Positions 16,910-26,044 are shown, numbered from the stretch's first letter. The stretch is 64,000 nt of DNA from Collinsella aerofaciens (GCF_019131995.1 NZ_JAHONA010000003.1:62001-126000), one strand, 5' to 3'. The notes: generated by a model not told the origin, from the sequence alone. A program made the numbers and translations.

Positions 16910-18415
16910 ATGGCGCACGAGCAGCACACCTATATCTGCATCGACCTCAAGACGTTTTATGCCAGCGTCGAGTGCGTCGACCGTGGGCTCGATCCGCTCA
17001 CCACCAACCTGGTCGTTGCCGACGAATCGCGCGGGCGCACGACCATCTGCCTCGCCATCACACAGGCTATGAAGGACTTAGGGATTCACAACCGCTGCCG
17101 CCTATTTGAGATTCCCGATGGCATCGACTACATCACGGCCGTACCGCGCATGCAGCATTACATGGAGGTGTCGGCGAAAATCTACGGTATCTATCTGGAA
17201 TACGTCAGCCCCCAGGACGTGCACGTCTACTCCATCGACGAATGCTTTATCGACGTGACGCCCTATCTGGACCTCTACCATACCGACGCTGAAGGCTTCG
17301 CCTGCATGCTGCGCGACGAGGTCCTGGCACGCACCGGCATCACGGCAACGGTTGGCATCGGCCCCAACCTATTCCAAGCCAAGGTGGCACTCGACATTAC
17401 CGCCAAGCACGTACCCAGCCGCATCGGCATACTCGACGACGAGACCTTTCGCAAGGAGATCTGGCCCCATCGCCCCATCACCGACATCTGGGGCATCGGC
17501 CCCGGCGTGGCGGCCCGTCTCGAGAAATACGGCGTCTACGATCTGATGGGCGTCGCGGCGCTCGACGAAAACCTGCTTTACGACGAGCTCGGCGTCAATG
17601 CCGAGTATCTCATCGACCACGCCTTCGGGCGCGAGCCGACAACCATCGCCGATATTCAGGCCTATCGCCCACAGGCAACCTCAACAACCACGGGGCAAGT
17701 GCTATCGAAAGGCTATGCCTATGAGCAGGCCTACACCGTCTTGCGCGAGATGGTCGACAACGCCGTGTTGGACTTAGTCGATAAGCACGTGGTCTGCGAC
17801 AGCATCTCGCTCTTCGTAGGTTATGCGAGCGAACGAGCCGACATACGCCGCCTCGACGCCAGCGGCACGGCGCAATATGTAGACGGATGCGGGCATTTGC
17901 GTTCGAGCACGTCGAGCATAGAACCCGCCGCAACCGCCGGCCCCGAGCTCGCACCCCGTGCGCCCAAGCCCGTCCAACGCGATGACGAACGGCACCGCCT
18001 GGTGCGCGAAGCACAGGCAATCGACGGCATCTTTGTGGGAGAGCACGGCGGCAAACCGCGTGGTGGCTACGCCGCACTCTTTGCACACTCTAACGCCTCG
18101 CGAAAGCTGCCCGAGCGCACCAATTCGTTTAAGAAGATTATGGGCTATTTCGATGAGCTCTGGGCGCAGACCGTCGATCCCAAACGCCCGGTCAAACGCA
18201 TCAACCTGGGATTTGGCAACCTCATGCCCGAGGAATTTGCCACTATCGACCTGTTTAGCGATGTTAAGGCGGATGAGCGCGAGCGCGACCTGGCGCGCGC
18301 CGTCCTGGCCGTGAAGGGCAAGTACGGCAAGAACGCCCTGGTCAAGGGATTAAGCTTTACCGCCGGCGCCACCGCACGCGAACGCAACGATCAGGTAGGA
18401 GGACATCGTGCCTAA
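16910..18415 (+). CDS. Y-family translesion DNA polymerase (UvrX/ImuB-like)
   Basis: This 501-residue protein has the Y-family fold: the metal aspartate in 'CIDLKTFYASVE' near the N-terminus, 'VYSIDECFIDVT' with the catalytic D-E pair, then helix-hairpin-helix 'DIWGIGPGVAARLEKYG' and a little-finger domain. It carries an insertion of low-complexity P/A-rich sequence around residues 325-350 and ends 'AGATARERNDQVGGHRA'. The ATG at 16910 follows GAAAGGA. With its YolD partner overlapping by 8 bases and an SOS box in the promoter, it is a damage-induced mutagenic polymerase like UvrX of Gram-positives. Confidence 0.88.
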   Translation: MAHEQHTYICIDLKTFYASVECVDRGLDPLTTNLVVADESRGRTTICLAITQAMKDLGIHNRCRLFEIPDGIDYITAVPRMQHYMEVSAKIYGIYLEYVSPQDVHVYSIDECFIDVTPYLDLYHTDAEGFACMLRDEVLARTGITATVGIGPNLFQAKVALDITAKHVPSRIGILDDETFRKEIWPHRPITDIWGIGPGVAARLEKYGVYDLMGVAALDENLLYDELGVNAEYLIDHAFGREPTTIADIQAYRPQATSTTTGQVLSKGYAYEQAYTVLREMVDNAVLDLVDKHVVCDSISLFVGYASERADIRRLDASGTAQYVDGCGHLRSSTSSIEPAATAGPELAPRAPKPVQRDDERHRLVREAQAIDGIFVGEHGGKPRGGYAALFAHSNASRKLPERTNSFKKIMGYFDELWAQTVDPKRPVKRINLGFGNLMPEEFATIDLFSDVKADERERDLARAVLAVKGKYGKNALVKGLSFTAGATARERNDQVGGHRA

Positions 18416-18833
18416 GTCCCAACAACAGCCGATGCGGCCACCGACGCCTTTTGAACGCCTAGCGGACCCCGAGGGAAGACGTCGCTCCGCCGACCCCAAG
18501 CTCACCGCCAACGGTGCTGTGCGCGCCAACCGCGCCGCACAGTTTATGCCCTTTGCCGCCCTCACGGGATACTACGAGCTCGTGCGCAAACAAGAGATCA
18601 CTGTTGAGCCCAAATGCGAACTCACGGAAGAAAAAGCCCTCGAGCTTTCGAAAAAGCTCGAGGGCATCAAACGCGGCGACCTGGTGCGCGTCACCTATTA
18701 CGATACGTACGGCTATCGTAGCCGCACGGGCATCCTTGACGAGGTGCTCCCTGCCTTCAAGCTCCTCAAGCTCAAAGATATCGCCATCGACTTCGACGAC
18801 ATCCAGGACATCGAGCTACGCGGACGAGCCTAG
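18408..18833 (+). CDS. YolD-like protein, partner of the Y-family polymerase
   Basis: This 141-residue protein has the YolD hallmark 'RAAQFMPFAALTGYYELV' followed by a beta-rich 'GDLVRVTYYDTYGYRSRTG' section. YolD proteins are encoded next to UvrX/UmuC-type polymerases and are proposed UmuD-like accessory factors. The GTG start at 18408 is preceded by AGGAGG and overlaps the polymerase stop. An exact 12-bp inverted repeat lies inside the gene at 18636-18665. Confidence 0.82.
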   Translation: MPKSQQQPMRPPTPFERLADPEGRRRSADPKLTANGAVRANRAAQFMPFAALTGYYELVRKQEITVEPKCELTEEKALELSKKLEGIKRGDLVRVTYYDTYGYRSRTGILDEVLPAFKLLKLKDIAIDFDDIQDIELRGRA

Positions 18834-18859
18834 ACAAGGACGCGCATCCAAGGCAAGGC

Positions 18860-19243
18860 CTACAGCGTCATGACGTAGTAACCCGCATCTCTCACGGCAG
18901 CCTCAAGGACACCGCGATCGATCGGCCGCTTGGAGCGCACGCGCGCTGTGTGGTCCGCATACGTCACCGTTGCCCACACGCCATCCAGCGCATTGAGGGC
19001 ATTGGCTACGTTCTGAGCGCAGCCGTCACAGCTCATGCCGCCGATGAGTAGCTCATCGCTATAGGGATAGTGCGATGCATCGGTATCCACCACAACAACC
19101 TTTTTGGCCTTCTTACCGCTCGCGCCATCGCTGCAGCAGCTCTTTCCGTGTGTCGAAGCGACAATGCGACGCAGTCCAAAAAACATGCCGACGGCAATGA
19201 CGGCCAACACGATGAGATTCGCAGGGTTGAGCAAGTCGCTCAT
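18860..19243 (-). CDS. Membrane-anchored heavy-metal-associated (HMA) domain protein
   Basis: This protein of about 127 residues has an N-terminal transmembrane helix ('PANLIVLAVIAVGMFFGL') and a short linker with a CC pair ('GKSCCSDG'). A C-terminal HMA domain carries the metal motif 'GMSCDGC' and ends 'DAGYYVMTL'. HMA domains bind Cu(I) or similar ions through the two Cys. The ATG at 19243 follows AAAGGGGAA. It stands alone with no P-type ATPase beside it. A copper chaperone or sensor role is inferred. Confidence 0.8.
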   Translation of the reverse strand: MSDLLNPANLIVLAVIAVGMFFGLRRIVASTHGKSCCSDGASGKKAKKVVVVDTDASHYPYSDELLIGGMSCDGCAQNVANALNALDGVWATVTYADHTARVRSKRPIDRGVLEAAVRDAGYYVMTL

Positions 19244-19351
19244 GCGTTCCCCTTTCAAGTAGCACTATCTAGATACCCCCATGGGGTGTCCTCATCTTAA
19301 CCCAAAATCGTGTCCGTTCGGTCAATTAGTTTCCCTCTTCAAACTTTTTTG

Positions 19352-19396
19352 TTGACCATGGCTTACTTTCGTGTATAAGTTTTCCTAGGCTAACAA
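19352..19396 (+). promoter_or_regulatory. Promoter and possible iron-regulator (DtxR/IdeR-type) box
   Basis: TTGACC (19352-19357), a 16-base spacer and TATAAG (19374-19379), followed at 19378-19396 by a site containing TAGGCTAAC. That fits one half of the IdeR/DtxR consensus TTAGGTTAGSCTAACCTAA. The other half is degenerate. Confidence 0.45.
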
Positions 19397-19418
19397 CTGA
19401 GGACCAGAAAGGAGCATC

Positions 19419-20123
19419 GTGACTCGAACCATTGACATCCCAACATACCAAACGGCTGTCGTGCGCAACTGCTCCCCTACGCTCGCAGGTATCAAGCCGG
19501 CTTCGCTCTTTACCTATCCCGGCGTTTACGCCAACCAAAACGGAAAACCCGGCGCCGCCCATATCGAAGAGCGACGCTCTCGCCTGCTCGCCGTCATAGC
19601 CCAATGCAACCGCGAGCTCCAGCCACTCGGAATCCATATGAGCGTTTTGGTCTGGCGCCCCTGCGGAGCGCTCATCTATGTGTATCGCCCTGCGGACCTC
19701 ATGCGATACCTCTCCGACCCCCGTGCCACGACGGCGCTAGCCGCCGAAGGTTACGATGTCCACAACCTGCCCGCATCCCTGGTGCATCTCGCCGCGCGCA
19801 TCACGCTGGCAAGCAGCAATGCCGCAGAGAGCGCCTATGACGGCAGCGTCTGCGCGCTAGCGCGAAATAGGCACTGCGATACGGGGTGCATGTGCGAGTT
19901 CCCCCACGAAATTGGCTATTTTTTGGGCTATCCCTACGAAGATGTCCATCAGTTTATCGTCCAGCACGGCGAAAACTATAAGGTCTTTGGCGCATGGAAG
20001 GTATACACAAACGTTGAGCAGGCGCTCACGACCTTCGATTCCTATCGTGCATGCACGCAATACCTTACCTACATCTATCAACAGGGCTGCACCCTGGAAC
20101 AACTTGTCCAGGCAACCCGATAG
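19419..20123 (+). CDS. DUF3793 family protein
   Basis: This 234-residue protein has family landmarks 'NCSPTLAGIKPASLFTY', 'FPHEIGYFLGYPYEDVHQFI' and 'GAWKVY'. It has several cysteines (HCDTGCMC near residue 150) but no membrane helix. DUF3793 genes commonly sit next to short flavodoxins in anaerobes, and the pair is thought to respond to iron limitation. Here the flavodoxin starts 46 bases downstream. GTG is the start codon, preceded by AAAGGAGC. The biochemical role is unknown. Confidence 0.82.
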   Translation: MTRTIDIPTYQTAVVRNCSPTLAGIKPASLFTYPGVYANQNGKPGAAHIEERRSRLLAVIAQCNRELQPLGIHMSVLVWRPCGALIYVYRPADLMRYLSDPRATTALAAEGYDVHNLPASLVHLAARITLASSNAAESAYDGSVCALARNRHCDTGCMCEFPHEIGYFLGYPYEDVHQFIVQHGENYKVFGAWKVYTNVEQALTTFDSYRACTQYLTYIYQQGCTLEQLVQATR

Positions 20124-20169
20124 AGCATACAAAACGCGGCCGCACGCCGCGCAACCGAAAGGAAAACAT

Positions 20170-20589
20170 ATGAGCAAGATCGCAGTCGTCTACTGGAGCG
20201 GTACAGGCAACACCGAGGCCATGGCAAACTTCGTTGCCGAGGGCGCAACCGGTGCCGGCGCCGAGGCAGAGGTCATCTCCTGCGCCGACTTCTCCGCCGA
20301 CAAGGCCGCCAACTATGACGCCATTGCCTTCGGCTGCCCCGCCATGGGTTCCGAGGAGCTTGAGTATGACGAGTTCCAGCCTATGTGGGACGAGGTCAAG
20401 GAGACCCTCGGTGACAAGAAAGTCGTCCTCTTTGGCTCTTATTCGTGGGCCGAGGGCGAGTGGATGGACAACTGGAAGGCCGATGCCGACGAGGCCGGCG
20501 TCAACGTCGCAGATTCCGTCATCTGCTACGACGCACCCGACGACGAGGGCGAAGCGGCCTGCAAGGCCCTGGGAGCGGAGCTGGCCTAA
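20170..20589 (+). CDS. Short-chain flavodoxin
   Basis: This 139-residue protein starts 'MSKIAVVYWSGTGNTEAMA', the FMN phosphate-binding loop. It continues with 'AFGCPAMGSEELE' and 'LFGSYSWAEGEWM', the two isoalloxazine-stacking loops of clostridial flavodoxins. It would replace ferredoxin as a low-potential electron carrier when iron is scarce. It is in an operon with the DUF3793 gene and is followed by a strong terminator at 20663-20695. CGAAAGGA precedes the ATG. Confidence 0.92.
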   Translation: MSKIAVVYWSGTGNTEAMANFVAEGATGAGAEAEVISCADFSADKAANYDAIAFGCPAMGSEELEYDEFQPMWDEVKETLGDKKVVLFGSYSWAEGEWMDNWKADADEAGVNVADSVICYDAPDDEGEAACKALGAELA

Positions 20590-20662
20590 CGAAGCCGTCA
20601 GAAAGTCGCAAGGCAACTGACAGCCGAGTGCCGTACAACAACAGTCGCTCATGCCCAAACAA

Positions 20663-20695
20663 AAACGGGGGCCGGATACTATCCGGTCCCCGTTT
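20663..20695. terminator. Bidirectional terminator
   Basis: AAACGGGGGCCGGA and TCCGGTCCCCGTTT pair with one mismatch around TACTA, flanked by A- and T-rich ends. It separates the flavodoxin gene from the convergent ABC ATPase gene. Confidence 0.7.
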
Positions 20696-20721
20696 GTTAT
20701 ATCGACAACCTCGATGCGCCG

Positions 20722-21474
20722 CTACGAGATATTGCCCAAGAACGCCTTGGTGCGTTCGCTCTTGGGATGGTCGAAAACCTCGCTCGGCGTGCCCTCCTCC
20801 ACGATAACGCCGCCGTCCATAAAGACAACGCGGTCGGCGACGTCGCGGGCAAAGCCCATTTCGTGCGTCACGACGATCATGGTCATGCCGTCGCGTGCCA
20901 GGTCGCGCATGACACCCAGAACGTCGCGGACGAGCTCGGGGTCGAGCGCCGACGTAGCCTCGTCAAAGAGCATGACGTGAGGGTTCATCGACAAGGCACG
21001 GGCGATGGCCACGCGCTGCTGCTGACCGCCCGAAAGCTGGCTCGGCATAAAGTCGATACGCTCGGCAAGACCGACCTTGGTCAGCTCCTCGACGGCAATC
21101 TTTTCGGCCTCTTCCTTGCTGCGCTTGAGCACCTTTTGCTGCGCGAGCATGACGTTCTTTTTGACTGACAGGTGCGGGAACAGGTTGAACTGCTGAAAGA
21201 CCATGCCCAAGTGCGTGCGCACTTTGTTGAGGTCGACACCCTTGGCGCACACATCCACGCCCTCAACGATGATCGAGCCGCTCGTGGGATGCTCCAGACG
21301 ATTGATGCAGCGAAGCATCGTCGACTTGCCCGAGCCCGAAGGACCCAGGACTACGACGACCTCGCCCTTGTGCACATCCAGATCGATATCGCGCAGGACC
21401 ACGTTATCGCCAAAGGCCTTCTGGAGATTCTTGATGCTGACGACGACCTCGTTCGAGTTATTGGTTTCGCTCAT
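20722..21474 (-). CDS. Amino-acid ABC transporter ATP-binding protein
   Basis: This 250-residue ATPase of the polar amino-acid (GlnQ/HisP) family has Walker A 'GPSGSGKS', Q-loop '[14 protein letters not shown]', signature 'LSGGQQQR', Walker B '[14 protein letters not shown]' and the switch His in 'VVTHEM'. It lies 12 bases after the permease gene and forms an uptake system with the permease and lipoprotein upstream. The amino acid transported is not evident. Confidence 0.92.
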   Translation of the reverse strand: MSETNNSNEVVVSIKNLQKAFGDNVVLRDIDLDVHKGEVVVVLGPSGSGKSTMLRCINRLEHPTSGSIIVEGVDVCAKGVDLNKVRTHLGMVFQQFNLFPHLSVKKNVMLAQQKVLKRSKEEAEKIAVEELTKVGLAERIDFMPSQLSGGQQQRVAIARALSMNPHVMLFDEATSALDPELVRDVLGVMRDLARDGMTMIVVTHEMGFARDVADRVVFMDGGVIVEEGTPSEVFDHPKSERTKAFLGNIS

Positions 21475-21486
21475 AATAGAACCTCC

Positions 21487-22848
21487 TTACAGACCAGCGA
21501 TATGGTCGGCGGGCGTCGCGACAACCTGTCCGGCGCTCTTGGTGGGACGCTTCTTTTTGGTTTCGGCCGTGCCCAAAAGCCTCGCCTCAAGACCGCTCAC
21601 CAAGCGTGCAAGCGGCAGGGTAATGACCAGATAGAACAGGGCGGCAACCACATACGGCGTGATGGAGCCCGTCGTGGCCACGATGGTGCGGGCGTTCATG
21701 ACGATCTCGACCACGCCCACGGCCGCGAGCAGCGACGTATCCTTGTAAAGCAGGATAAACTCGCTGGTCAGCGTAGGCAGGACATTGCGGAACGTCTGCG
21801 GAATCATAACGTAGAGCAGCGTCTGGAAGGCATTCATGCCCAGCGAGCGAGCGGCCTCGTTTTGGCCCTTGGGGATCGACTGAATACCGGCGCGGAAGAT
21901 CTCGCACAGGTAGGCGGACGAGTTCATGGCCATGACGATAACGCCCAAAACATAGTCGTCCACCTTGACGCCGGCCAACGGCAGACCGAAGAACGCGATA
22001 TAGATCTGCAGGAACGCCGGCGTACCGCGAATGATATTCACGTAGATGCCGGCGAGGCAGCGCAGGATGCGCGACTTGGAGATGCGCATAAGCGACAGGG
22101 CAAAGCCAAAGGGAATTGCCAGCGGAAACGCCACGAGCACGATCGAAAGCGACATAAGGAAGCCCTTGAAGACGATCGGCAGGCTCTGGACCAAAATGAC
22201 CGGGTTCAGGAACAGGCGCAGGAACATATTGGAGTTCCACGCCTCGACCCACGGCTGCTCCTTAAGGTCGGCCAGGAAGTTATCGAAGGCCGTCACGCCC
22301 TTGATCTCCACCGACGGAATCTTGGAGATCTTCTTGGTCGAACCGTCGGCGAGCGTATAGGTGCCGCTAAAGGCCTCATCGCCGCCCTCGACGGGAAACG
22401 TCACACCGTAAACCTCGACGCGGAAATAGCCGCCGGCAGGCGCCGTCTCGCCAAAGTCAATCTTGAGCGTCTGGCCGTCAGCCTTGCACGTGGGCTTCAT
22501 GGGCGTACGATCCATGAGGTCCTCGCCCGAGAGCATCGTCAATCGCGTGTCATCGGTACCAAACGTCGTGCCGTCGACAAACGTCAGCGAAAGACCGCTC
22601 AGCTCCTCGTCGGCATCGGCCTGAACTTCCCAAGTGATGCGCGTCTCGGTGCCGCCGACCACATCGCTACCCGAACCGGTATTGGGTCGGGCGGTAATCT
22701 TTGCGGTCTCAAGCGCCTGGGCGGTCGTGGGCACGCAGGCCCCCGCGCATACCAGGGCGAGCGCCACAGCCAGGGCACAGGCCAGCTTTTGGAGCATCGA
22801 GGGCAGTGGAAAACGCTGCTCCGCGGCCCCTTTGTTCAGTCGAGACAA
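21487..22848 (-). CDS. Amino-acid ABC permease with fused extracytoplasmic domain
   Basis: A signal-like N-terminus ('LACALAVALALVCAGACVP') leads into about 160 residues of probably extracytoplasmic beta-rich sequence. A HisM/GlnP-type permease domain follows, with 'SIVLVAFPLAIPFGFALSL' and the EAA loop 'EAARSLGMNAFQTLLYVMIPQ'. About 453 residues in all, about twice a normal permease. The TTG at 22848 is preferred because ATAGGAG precedes it. The longer frame runs into the terminator at 22911-22945, and the ATG at 22797 lacks an SD. The extra domain may help capture substrate. It forms a transporter with its neighbours. Confidence 0.8.
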   Translation of the reverse strand: MSRLNKGAAEQRFPLPSMLQKLACALAVALALVCAGACVPTTAQALETAKITARPNTGSGSDVVGGTETRITWEVQADADEELSGLSLTFVDGTTFGTDDTRLTMLSGEDLMDRTPMKPTCKADGQTLKIDFGETAPAGGYFRVEVYGVTFPVEGGDEAFSGTYTLADGSTKKISKIPSVEIKGVTAFDNFLADLKEQPWVEAWNSNMFLRLFLNPVILVQSLPIVFKGFLMSLSIVLVAFPLAIPFGFALSLMRISKSRILRCLAGIYVNIIRGTPAFLQIYIAFFGLPLAGVKVDDYVLGVIVMAMNSSAYLCEIFRAGIQSIPKGQNEAARSLGMNAFQTLLYVMIPQTFRNVLPTLTSEFILLYKDTSLLAAVGVVEIVMNARTIVATTGSITPYVVAALFYLVITLPLARLVSGLEARLLGTAETKKKRPTKSAGQVVATPADHIAGL

Positions 22849-22910
22849 GGTGGCTCCTATCGTAGAAGTTGCCGGCAAAAAGAGACGGAAACGCTCTCCG
22901 TCAAGAGAAG

Positions 22911-22945
22911 CGCAAAGGCCCTTTCCGCCAAAACGGAAAGGGCCC
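22911..22945 (-). terminator. Hairpin between the solute-binding and permease genes
   Basis: GGCCCTTTCCG and CGGAAAGGGCC pair exactly around CCAAAA, with TTTGC following on the minus strand. It probably makes the binding protein more abundant than the permease. Confidence 0.6.
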
Positions 22946-22966
22946 GCGCGCAATCAAGTAGTTATT

Positions 22967-23827
22967 TTACTTGATATTGTACTTAGCCATGAGGGCGTCG
23001 ACGGTACCGTCGTCGGTCAGGTCCTTGATAGCCTGGTTGATGTCGTCCTTGAGCTTGGTGTTGCCCTGGTTGATGGCGATGGCGTACTCCTCGCCGGTGC
23101 TGATCTGCTTGATGGTCTGGCAGGTGTTGAACTGCTCGGCGGTCAGCTGGCTCGCAACGGAGCGGTTGGTGACTACGGCGTCGCCCTTATCGGACTGCAG
23201 GGCGCTGAAGCACTCGGTGGCGTCCTTGTAGGGGACGATCTTGGCCTTGGGGAAGTTCTCCTGGGCAAAGGCCTCGGCGGTCGAGCCAGACTGGACGATG
23301 ATGGTAGCGTCGGCGTTGTTGAGCTTCTCGCTGTAGTTGTCGGCCGTGATGTCGGTGTTATCGACCTTGGTCACGATAGCCTGATCGTCCATGTAGTAGG
23401 AATCAGAGAAAGTGACTTCCTTCTCACGCTCGGGCGTGTCGGTGATAGCCGCGATGGAAACGTCATACTTGGCGCCCGAAGCGACGCCCGGAACCAGCGT
23501 GTCAAAGTCATTGTTGACATACTCGACATCCAGGCCCAGCTTGTCGCCGATAGCCTTGATGAGCTCAAGGTCAAAGCCCTGATAATCGCCGTTGTCATCT
23601 TTGTACTCAAACGGCGCGTACTCGGCAGAGGTGCCGACGGTCAGCGTGCCGTCCTTGACGAGCGCGTACTCCTTGGAGCCGTCGACCTTCTCGACCTTAG
23701 CGTCGTCAGAGCTGCTGGAACCGGCATCAGAACCAGAGGTGGCGTTGGACGAACCGCAGCCCGTCAGAGCAAGGGCGAGTGCCATAGCACCCGTGGCGGC
23801 AAATGCGCCAAGCTTCTTCAGCTTCAT
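22967..23827 (-). CDS. Amino-acid ABC transporter substrate-binding lipoprotein
   Basis: The ATG at 23827 follows GGAAGGAG and starts a lipoprotein signal peptide ending in the lipobox 'LTGC', then an S/D-rich linker. The SBP_bac_3 domain shows 'LTVGTSAEYAPFEYKDDNG', 'GFDLELIKAIG' and 'DYKGDAVV'-like hinge regions, 286 residues in total. It captures a polar amino acid for the permease and ATPase downstream. An upstream in-frame extension to 23956 covers the promoter and is rejected. Confidence 0.92.
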   Translation of the reverse strand: MKLKKLGAFAATGAMALALALTGCGSSNATSGSDAGSSSSDDAKVEKVDGSKEYALVKDGTLTVGTSAEYAPFEYKDDNGDYQGFDLELIKAIGDKLGLDVEYVNNDFDTLVPGVASGAKYDVSIAAITDTPEREKEVTFSDSYYMDDQAIVTKVDNTDITADNYSEKLNNADATIIVQSGSTAEAFAQENFPKAKIVPYKDATECFSALQSDKGDAVVTNRSVASQLTAEQFNTCQTIKQISTGEEYAIAINQGNTKLKDDINQAIKDLTDDGTVDALMAKYNIK

Positions 23828-23884
23828 AATCAGTCTCCTTCCGGTGACCTCGTTTGATTCAGAGGTCTGCAAAAACTGATGGCT

Positions 23885-23913
23885 ATTATGCACCCGCTTG
23901 GGAGAATCTGCAA
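23885..23913 (-). promoter_or_regulatory. Promoter of the amino-acid ABC operon
   Basis: On the minus strand: TTGCAG, a 17-base spacer and CATAAT, about 60 bases before the binding-protein ATG. Confidence 0.55.
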
Positions 23914-23974
23914 TTAGAAAACTGATTGAAACAAACCCATAACGTGAATGGAACACTGCACTTTGTGACAGTCA

Positions 23975-24841
23975 TTACTGCTGCAACGACCTTAACAGTC
24001 TGATTTCAGCCGCATAACCTGCAAGTTCGTTCGGTGTCTCCAAAATGAATGGCAATGCGCGCAAGCGGCTATTCGATACAATATTCTGCATAACCTGCAT
24101 ACCGCCGCCAAACTCTTCACTACCCAAATAACCCTTACCGATGCATTCGTGGCGGTCCTTATGGGCGCCGCAAGGGTTCTTCGAATCGTTGATATGCACG
24201 GCGCGCAAGCGCTCGATACCCACCACGCGATCGAACTCGTCGAGTACGCCGTCCAGATCATGGATGATGTCGTAGCCGGCATCACTCACATGGCAGGTAT
24301 CCAGACACACGCCCAGCTTGGCCGACAGCTCTGGACGTCTGGCAGCAACACCCCCGATAATGCGCGCCAGCTCTTCAAAGCTACGGCCCACCTCGGTACC
24401 CTTTCCTGCCATGGTCTCGAGCAGCACCGTCGTCTGCTGCCCCTCAAACATCACCTGGCACAAGGTGTCGACGATCATCTGAATGCCGGCATCAGTCCCC
24501 TGCCCCACATGCGCGCCGGGGTGGAAGTTGTAATAGTTGCCGGGCAGTGCTTCCAGACGCTGCAAGTCCTCGGCCATTGCCTCCAGGGCAAACTCGCGCG
24601 CCCGCTCTTTGGCAGAACAGGGGTTGTAGGTATAGGGGGCATGCGCCACGAGTGGGCCAAAATCGTTTTGTTCCATAAGCTCGCGCAGGGCCGCCACATC
24701 ATCCATGTCAAGGTCTTTCGCCTTGCCGCCGCGCGGGTTGCGCGTAAAGAATGCAAAGGTATTGGCGCCAATGGACAGCGCCGTCTCCCCCATTGCCCGA
24801 TAGCCCTTCGTCGTCGAAAGATGACACCCAATCGTCAGCAT
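23975..24841 (-). CDS. nfo: Deoxyribonuclease IV (AP endonuclease Nfo family)
   Basis: This 288-residue TIM-barrel enzyme cuts 5' to abasic sites. It has the three family signatures: '[10 protein letters not shown]' at the start, '[15 protein letters not shown]', and '[22 protein letters not shown]'. H, D and E residues for three zinc ions are visible (e.g. 'HPGAH', 'LLETMAGKG', 'ILETP'). The gene starts next to palindromic repeat copy 1 (24858-24943). Confidence 0.92.
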   Translation of the reverse strand: MLTIGCHLSTTKGYRAMGETALSIGANTFAFFTRNPRGGKAKDLDMDDVAALRELMEQNDFGPLVAHAPYTYNPCSAKERAREFALEAMAEDLQRLEALPGNYYNFHPGAHVGQGTDAGIQMIVDTLCQVMFEGQQTTVLLETMAGKGTEVGRSFEELARIIGGVAARRPELSAKLGVCLDTCHVSDAGYDIIHDLDGVLDEFDRVVGIERLRAVHINDSKNPCGAHKDRHECIGKGYLGSEEFGGGMQVMQNIVSNSRLRALPFILETPNELAGYAAEIRLLRSLQQ

Positions 24842-24857
24842 CTCCAGCTCCCCCTCA

Positions 24858-24943
24858 TCAGTTGCGGTGAAATAGTTCCTGTTTGGCCCCTATTCTGCCG
24901 CAAACAGGAACTATTCCACCGCAACTTATAAAAGGGGCATCAG
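24858..24943. repeat. 86-bp palindromic repeat, copy 1
   Basis: The arms, roughly 24860-24885 and 24901-24926, form a stem of about 26 bp with one mismatch; the core is GTTGCGGTG...AATAGTTCCTG. It matches copy 2 at 26045-26130 in 83 of 86 positions, in the same orientation. Confidence 0.9.
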
Positions 24944-25013
24944 AGATGCGGGCCGCCAAGCACTACGGCTACGGGCGCCAGCGTCATAATCCCCTATGCG
25001 TCAGCGCCAAGTC

Positions 25014-26033
25014 CTAGAGGGCCAGACGGATTGCATCGATAATGCGCGCGCAGCGCTGTGTGGCGGCAAGGGGCATGACGGGACTCTCGAGTTTCCCCGC
25101 CCGGATGAGCTGGGTCGCATGCTGGATTTCGCCGTAGAAATCATCGACCTCAAACGGGGCATTTATTTCGAGCATCCGTCCGTCGGAGTACTTCACATGG
25201 GCGAGCTCGGGGCGATGGAGACGCTCGATTTCCAACGAGCCCCGCTCGCAGGCAATCGTTAAGCGGCTTTCATATGCTGCTTTGCCGTCGCACACCATAT
25301 GAATGGGTATGCCGCCGACGCTCATACGGATCTCGTCGGCCCAATCCACGCGGCCGCCCGATACGTCACGCCAGCGAACTTCACGAGACGAAACATCGCA
25401 CGCACCCGCAAGTAGATCCTCAAACCACCCGACCGCATAGCAGCCCATGTCATATAGACAGCCACCCTGCAACGGGTCGAGCAGATAACTCGAAGGGGGC
25501 TCACCATAATCGAGTTTTTGCACGCTTTCAATCGAGACGATACGGCCGAGCTCGCCCGACGCAAGCAAGTCCTTCACGCGAGTGCGCATCGGGCAAAACC
25601 GATTTTTCATCGCCTCCATAAACAGCACGCCGCGCTCGCGAGAGGTGGAGGCAATCGAGAGAGCCTCTTCCTCACTCAAAACGGCCGGCTTTTCGCACAG
25701 TACGGCCTTTCCCGCGCGCAGTGCCCGACAGACCCAATGCGCATGCATGCCATGCGGAAGAGCCAAGTAGATTGCGTCGACATCGGGGTCGGCAATCAGC
25801 GCATCATAAGCCGCATCGCCGCTATCGTCAGCCGTGGCATAACTGCGCGCGGCGTCAATCGAAAACGCCCTGCAAAACTCCTCAACATGCGAAGGAGTGC
25901 GACCGGCGGCAGCCACAAGCCGTGCCCCGTCCACCTCCTTGAGCGACGATGCGAATCGATGCGAAATGTGTCCAGCGCCCAAAACGCCCCAGCGAACATC
26001 ACGCAAACCATCACATGAATCCCGATAGCCCAC
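25014..26033 (-). CDS. Gfo/Idh/MocA-family NAD(P) oxidoreductase
   Basis: This protein of about 339 residues has the Rossmann motif 'RWGVLGAGHISHRF' and the family 'CEKPAVLSEEEA' lysine-proline motif. The C-terminal domain has 'GGCLYDMGCYAV', typical of trans-dihydrodiol and glucose-fructose oxidoreductase relatives. The GTG at 26033 follows AAGGGGG; longer in-frame starts fall inside repeat copy 2. It stands alone, bracketed by two direct copies of an 86-bp palindrome. Substrate is unknown but likely a sugar derivative. Confidence 0.82.
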   Translation of the reverse strand: MGYRDSCDGLRDVRWGVLGAGHISHRFASSLKEVDGARLVAAAGRTPSHVEEFCRAFSIDAARSYATADDSGDAAYDALIADPDVDAIYLALPHGMHAHWVCRALRAGKAVLCEKPAVLSEEEALSIASTSRERGVLFMEAMKNRFCPMRTRVKDLLASGELGRIVSIESVQKLDYGEPPSSYLLDPLQGGCLYDMGCYAVGWFEDLLAGACDVSSREVRWRDVSGGRVDWADEIRMSVGGIPIHMVCDGKAAYESRLTIACERGSLEIERLHRPELAHVKYSDGRMLEINAPFEVDDFYGEIQHATQLIRAGKLESPVMPLAATQRCARIIDAIRLAL

Positions 26034-26044
26034 GACAGCCCCCT

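Noticed and set aside
22849..22953. Longer N-terminus for the ABC permease
   Set aside because: It would translate through the terminator hairpin of the binding-protein gene; the SD is at the TTG.
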